A stretch of DNA of 9,872 nucleotides, taken from Phycisphaerales bacterium (lineage in GTDB: Bacteria > Planctomycetota > Phycisphaerae > UBA1845). The notes beneath the pieces are model-generated. The model ran no database searches and was not told the DNA's origin. It saw only the letters and a program-made list of their open reading frames with translations. Location: assembly GCA_030612785.1 (NCBI GenBank), contig JAUWNF010000088.1:1-9872 (forward strand), read 5' to 3'. Both the position numbers and the translations under genes were made by a program. Of this stretch, positions 7,601-9,872 are shown piece after piece (positions within the stretch are counted from its first letter, which is position 1; each line of letters begins with the position of its first letter).

Positions 7601-8733
7601 GGATTCTTCGCGATGATCTGCCCGGCGCCAGTTCGGTTAGCGCCATTCGCGCCACCGGCAAACCCTATCTCGAATTCCATATTGACCGCGAGGCCATCGC
7701 CCGCTACGGCGTCAACATCCGCGACGTTCAGGATGTCATCGAGGTGGCCATCGGCGGCAGGAACCTGACTACCACCTATGAAGGCCTGGACCGCTACCCG
7801 GTTCGCGTGCGATACCAGCGCGAACTGCGGGACGACCTGCCCGACCTGGAGCGCATTCTGGTCCCCACTCCGTCCGGCGCCCAGATCCCGATCAAGCAGT
7901 TAGCCGACATCCAAAGTGTCGTTGGCCCGATGAGTGTCCGCCGCGAGGGCGCCAAGTACGTCAGCTACGTCACCATGACCAACGTCGGTGTTGATGAGAC
8001 CACCCTGGTCCGCCGTGGGCAGGCCGTCCTCGGTCGGGCCCTCGTCGATGGAATGCTGGACGTCCCTGACGGATACTACTTCAAGTGGACCGGCAGCTAC
8101 GAACGGAACGTCCGCGCCAAGAGGCGTTTGAGCCTCCTGGTGCCTCTCGTCCTGCTGATCAACTTCGTGCTCATTTACCTCCAGTTCAAACGGGTTTCGC
8201 TCACCCTCGTGGTTTTCCTGGCCATCCCGGTCGCGTTCGCCGGGGGGTTCATTCTGCTTCAGTGGTGGCCGGGCATTCAGGACCGGCTCTACGTCGCCGG
8301 CATAATGGATCGTGGCTTTGAGGGCGAGGCCATGTACTTGACGGTAGCGGTCTGGGTCGGCTTCATCGCCCTATTCGGCATCGCCGTGGACGACGGCATA
8401 GTCATGGGCACCTATCTGGATCAGACCTTCAGCCGCCGCAAGCTCCGGCGGTACGAGGAGATCGAACAACGTGTGGTCGAGGCTGGCCTGCGGCGCATCC
8501 GCCCGTGCCTGATGACCACCTTCACCACGCTGGCCGCATTGGCGGTGGTTCTGCTCTCCACCGGACGGGGCAGCGACGTGATGGTGCCCATGGCCATCCC
8601 CGTGTTCGGCGGCATGGTCCTGGCGCTGGTCTCCATCTTCGTTGTCCCCACGTGCTATTGCGGGCTCAAGCAGTTGAAGTGGCGCCTGGGTTTGTCGGAC
8701 ACGGACTTTGCCGGTGAGCGGACCGCGCAGTGA
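4648..8733 (+). CDS. cusA: CusA-like heavy-metal RND efflux pump, enlarged, predicted Cu(I)/Ag(I)
   Basis: This proton-driven inner-membrane trimer exports metal through CusB and CusC. Start ATG 4648 overlaps the adaptor stop by 8 bases, with a G-run (4632-4637) 10 bases upstream and the typical MIDRLIRTFL opening. Alignment by eye to E. coli CusA equates its methionine triad M573/M623/M672 with M844 (LYMPS), M894 (APVGMLE) and M955 (RIEMLSTG), and D617/E625 with D888/E896. The TM4 motif IAIAIGTMVDMGIVMTEN keeps the proton-relay D405 as D470 and the metal-relay Met residues as M456, M468 and M475. CusA E939 aligns with D1248, but K984 aligns with C1287. The protein has 1361 residues against about 1047: extra blocks lie at about 146-205 (porter domain), 583-657 (two helices), 700-828 (two helices plus a periplasmic stretch) and 1205-1228. 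Metal type is well supported; exact ion preference is not. Confidence 0.96.
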   Translation: MIDRLIRTFLGAPVLAILLCAVLAGWGWHSFQQNPKDAIPDIAENQTIVFTEWMGRSPKDVDEQVTYPLTVALQGVPGVKEIRATSGFGWSIVYVVFHDDIGFYWARSRVLERLNVAQGNLPEGVTPRLGPDATALGQIFWYTIENGWYSPRRPGLRFREDGVLTASSRRALPQDDPVLLATLDRARPYTCPLTGIDLVFGMVPLDELRSIQDFGIKLALESIEGVSEVASVGGYVRQYQIDVNPEALRAFNVPLSALVSAVKASNVDVGAKVIEQSGMEVLVRGVGFLGGGDRSTGTRARRELAAIADIENIVVKATDGTPIYIRQLADVTTGPDFRRGALDKIGAEAVGGCVVMRFGENPLTVIERVKGKIAEIEAGLPPGVRINAFYDRSTLIRETMITLGTALWQELLITVIAVVLFLLHFRSSLVIAVTLPLAVLFAFVCMQALKVGSNIMSLASIAIAIGTMVDMGIVMTENIYQYLTRHRSEYTRVIEGPDGKQSIVVDGPKRTEFIRQAAVEVGGAILTAVSTTVVSFLPVFFLEGQAAKLFRPLAWTKTFCLVGAVLMALVIVPPLASVMLRERRVSRKWSAGISTIIAVAVGCGWTAAFGSAGSLAHIGQAVRDYLHLGQPLDAVVIGAVAFILTWVVLRERTRAIEENPTSRLIHRVYEPLLRWILRHKVLFLSLPTLIVIWGLSIWLGWAGPVSALIAPLRGIGLRLDEWSLAWWIHLALGLIAGLVILPLVVDSIRVARQRPRKRCWTVWPKRAGYVVAALLVTLGLHAVGFAQNRSAAIAAIVGLPLVDPSTTLPADIDEFAPLAAALEDDSGIGQEFMPPLDEGTFLYMPSVLPAGSINTVMEVMQKQDVQFAQIDEVEVVVGKLGRIESPLDPAPVGMLETIITLKPRDQWPLVDDPEHPGRKRRRTMSEIWTRIQEAGRYPGVLPSVELQPIRTRIEMLSTGLNAKIGLKVYGDSLERCEELAVAIERILRDDLPGASSVSAIRATGKPYLEFHIDREAIARYGVNIRDVQDVIEVAIGGRNLTTTYEGLDRYPVRVRYQRELRDDLPDLERILVPTPSGAQIPIKQLADIQSVVGPMSVRREGAKYVSYVTMTNVGVDETTLVRRGQAVLGRALVDGMLDVPDGYYFKWTGSYERNVRAKRRLSLLVPLVLLINFVLIYLQFKRVSLTLVVFLAIPVAFAGGFILLQWWPGIQDRLYVAGIMDRGFEGEAMYLTVAVWVGFIALFGIAVDDGIVMGTYLDQTFSRRKLRRYEEIEQRVVEAGLRRIRPCLMTTFTTLAALAVVLLSTGRGSDVMVPMAIPVFGGMVLALVSIFVVPTCYCGLKQLKWRLGLSDTDFAGERTAQ

Positions 8734-8828
8734 GCGACGAGTGGATGTGGGAGTTCTAACGGCAAGAAAGCCTGGCGGATTGACTGGGCAGACATTAATC
8801 TGGGCAGTACGGATTCAGTCCTTTAACC

Positions 8829-8835
8829 AAGGAGG
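8829..8835 (+). promoter_or_regulatory. Strong ribosome-binding site AAGGAGG upstream of the CBS gene
   Basis: This is a full-consensus Shine-Dalgarno, 8 bases before an ATG at 8844. That ATG is not in the frame of the CBS-domain protein that follows. The site marks where translation is expected to begin and is the main evidence that the gene's start is disrupted, misread or recoded. Confidence 0.8.
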
Positions 8836-8836
8836 T

Positions 8837-9277
8837 TTGGCTCATGTTCACGATTGTGATGTACTGGCAAAGAAAGACGCCGATGTTGCCTCGATCAGCC
8901 CGGAGTCCACCGTCCTGGATGCGGCGGACTTGATGAACGAGCGCCGGATCGGGGCGTTGTGTGTGGTCGAGGGGGAGACGCTCGTCAGGGTATTTACCGA
9001 ACGCGACATCCTCAACCGGGTCGTCAGCGCTAAACTCGACCCTGTCACCACCAAGGTTGCGGACGTGATGACGACACCGGTGACCACCTGCGGGCCCAAC
9101 GGAAAGACCGCCGATTGTGCCGCAGTCATGTCCCACAAGCGAATCCGCCACCTACCGGCGGTGGAGGACGGCAAGCTCGTGGGCATGATCTCCTCCGGTG
9201 ACCTGATGGCCATGCAGATATCCGAGAAGCAAAGCCAGATCGAGGATCTTTACCAGTATCTCCACGGGCGCACGTAG
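8837..9277 (+). CDS. Tandem CBS-domain protein with uncertain, apparently frame-shifted start
   Basis: This small cytoplasmic protein is a pair of CBS motifs, a module that usually binds adenine nucleotides and senses energy state. CBS1 runs from DVLAKK through ISPESTVLDAADLMNERRIGAL to VFTERDIL; CBS2 runs from VADVMTTPV through AVMSHKRIRHLPAV to GMISSGDLMAM. Both keep the typical RRIGAL/RIRHLPV and T/S-x-x-D (TERD, SSGD) elements. The coordinates use TTG 8837, giving 146 residues, but this codon is 1 base after AAGGAGG and unlikely to be used. The same frame is open back to TTG 8708, inside cusA, through sequence with no CBS character. No ATG occurs in frame before 8933. Adding one base just after ATG 8844 would restore a standard start. 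It lies 103 bases after the pump gene; its partner is unknown. Confidence 0.85.
   Translation: MAHVHDCDVLAKKDADVASISPESTVLDAADLMNERRIGALCVVEGETLVRVFTERDILNRVVSAKLDPVTTKVADVMTTPVTTCGPNGKTADCAAVMSHKRIRHLPAVEDGKLVGMISSGDLMAMQISEKQSQIEDLYQYLHGRT
8844..8933 (+). other. 29-codon ORF at the expected start, out of frame with the CBS domains
   Basis: The ATG has ideal spacing from AAGGAGG but opens a frame that runs only 29 codons to a TGA at 8931-8933. Its product resembles nothing I recognise, while the other frame over the same bases reads as good CBS sequence (DVLAKK, ISPESTVLDAADLM). The TGA overlaps an in-frame CBS ATG as TGATG (8931-8935), which could allow reinitiation, though that would drop the first strand of the CBS fold. 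Most simply, this is the true start codon followed by a one-base loss between about 8847 and 8861, or a sequencing error. Confidence 0.4.
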
Positions 9278-9334
9278 CGCACCGTTGCTCACTGCTCCAT
9301 TTACGGACCTACGTCTACAAAGGAGTCCTATCTC

Positions 9335-9712
9335 ATGTTGATGCGATTCACTTGTCACGTTGCTGGTTGCCTGGCTCTGGCTGCCTTGTTGGTTGCCGTA
9401 GCCGGATGCCCGAAGAAGAAGGCCGCGGAAACCGACGCCGGTTTCCCGGCCGACACAGCCAAGGCCGCCAAGAGTGAGGCCGAACCCACCGCCGCAGTGG
9501 AAGCCAAGCTGGCCCAGGCAGACCTGCTCGACGGCAAGGCCGACAAGATTGTGACGCGCTGCGCGAGCTGTGCACTAAGGATGAACGGCACCAGCGACCA
9601 TACGCTGAAAGTGCTGGACTACACACTCTACTTCTGCACGGAGCGCGGTGCGAAGACGTTCGCGGAAGACACGACGAAAGCGGTGCTGGCCCTGGAAATC
9701 CCAGAGGGCTGA
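9335..9712 (+). CDS. Small lipoprotein with YHS/TRASH-like metal-binding cysteines
   Basis: The 125-residue protein has a signal peptide (about 1-24) with lipobox LVAVAGC (C25), then a KKK and an Ala/Glu/Lys-rich linker to about residue 68. The C-terminal domain shows CASCALRM (C76, C79, M83), H89 and YFCTERGAKTF (C101). This is the layout of YHS or TRASH metal-binding domains, CxxC-x-x-x-M followed by a hydrophobic strand and FCxxxC, except that the last Cys is replaced by Gly (G105). It is probably a periplasmic membrane-anchored metal binder, here most likely for copper or silver, perhaps in the role CusF plays elsewhere, although it is not a CusF homologue by sequence. AAAGGAG (9319-9325) lies 9 bases before the ATG; a second in-frame ATG at 9341 is less well placed. 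Function is inferred from cysteines and neighbours. Confidence 0.8.
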   Translation: MLMRFTCHVAGCLALAALLVAVAGCPKKKAAETDAGFPADTAKAAKSEAEPTAAVEAKLAQADLLDGKADKIVTRCASCALRMNGTSDHTLKVLDYTLYFCTERGAKTFAEDTTKAVLALEIPEG

Positions 9713-9723
9713 CTCGCCGTCAG
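9709..9723. terminator. Short hairpin CTGAC-N5-GTCAG between convergent genes
   Basis: A perfect 5-bp stem with a 5-base loop contains the stop codon of the lipoprotein gene (TGA 9710-9712) in one arm and that of the convergent regulator (TGA, complement of 9720-9722) in the other. No T-run follows on either strand and the stem is short, so a bidirectional terminator is only a possibility. Confidence 0.2.
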
Positions 9724-9872
9724 AGCACCGGATACAAACCGTCGGCGACGTTCTTTAGGTCGGCGTGGCGGAGAATGCGCAGACGCCCGCCTTCGAGTTG
9801 CTCAATGAGGCTGGCGTCCGCGAAGCGGCGAAGCGTTCGGGAGAAGGTCTCGCTGGTGAGATTCAGGTGGCT
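9720..9872 (-). CDS. Crp/Fnr-family transcription regulator, C-terminal end only
   Basis: Read from the window edge, the minus strand gives 50 residues to a TGA at 9722-9720. They form the end of a Crp/Fnr winged helix-turn-helix: SHLNLTSETFSRTLRRF is the turn and recognition helix, followed by SLIEQLEGGRLRIL (the wing) and a closing HADLKNVADG. The recognition helix reads ETFSR, with Glu, Ser and Arg in the same positions as E. coli FNR E209, S212 and R213, which read TTGAT half-sites; CRP would have R-E-T. The sensor domain, including any Fe-S cysteines or ligand pocket, lies outside the window, so the signal is unknown. The gene converges on the lipoprotein gene with 7 bases between stop codons. 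A link to metal or redox control is inferred from location. Confidence 0.88.
   Translation of the reverse strand, partial: SHLNLTSETFSRTLRRFADASLIEQLEGGRLRILRHADLKNVADGLYPVL

Noticed and set aside
4648..8733. Assignment of the pump as CzcA (Co/Zn/Cd)
   Set aside because: The methionine triad and the IAIAIGTMVD TM4 motif match CusA rather than the CzcA-type DFG-I-VDG TM4 motif.
8780..8810. TTGACT and the repeated CTGGGCAG (8784-8791, 8800-8807) as a promoter/operator for the CBS gene
   Set aside because: No acceptable -10 hexamer at 16-19 bases from TTGACT, and two 8-base direct repeats are weak evidence alone.

Overview
The window is GC-rich and almost fully coding. It comes from a Gram-negative-type bacterium: it encodes outer-membrane, periplasmic and inner-membrane parts of a tripartite pump plus two lipoproteins with lipoboxes. 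The adaptor with repeated heavy-metal-binding domains, the enlarged RND pump and the use of GTG/TTG starts recall Planctomycetota or a related lineage. That placement is an impression from family resemblance, not a phylogenetic result. No tRNA, rRNA, CRISPR array or insertion sequence was seen.

Layout. Positions 1-103 hold a compact control region: a sigma70-like promoter overlain by two abutting 19-bp dyads. A NifS/IscS-type cysteine desulfurase follows (104-1255). After 80 bases comes a tight three-gene copper/silver efflux cluster: a TolC/CusC-family outer-membrane lipoprotein (1336-2895), a CusB-like adaptor with three CxxC metal-binding modules (2898-4655, 2-base gap), and a 1361-residue CusA-like pump (4648-8733, 8-base overlap). 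Downstream are a tandem-CBS protein whose start is frame-shifted relative to its own ribosome-binding site (about 8837-9277) and a small YHS/TRASH-like cysteine-containing lipoprotein (9335-9712). The 3' end of a convergent Crp/Fnr-family regulator (9720-9872, minus strand) ends the window.

How it fits together. The pump keeps the full methionine triad and neighbouring acidic residues known from E. coli CusA, so Cu(I)/Ag(I) is the best substrate prediction. The adaptor modules and the small lipoprotein look like periplasmic metal-capture devices feeding or buffering the pump. Copper is known to destroy exposed Fe-S clusters, so a cysteine desulfurase beside the pump makes sense as a repair partner; this link is inferred from position only. 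The CBS protein and the FNR-like regulator suggest a further tie to energy or redox state, also inferred.

The most unusual points are the four extra membrane helices and the porter-domain insert in CusA, the third metal-binding module placed inside the adaptor, the start-site frameshift of the CBS gene, and the paired dyads at the first promoter. I see no wholly new system; this is an elaborated Cus-type metal resistance locus.
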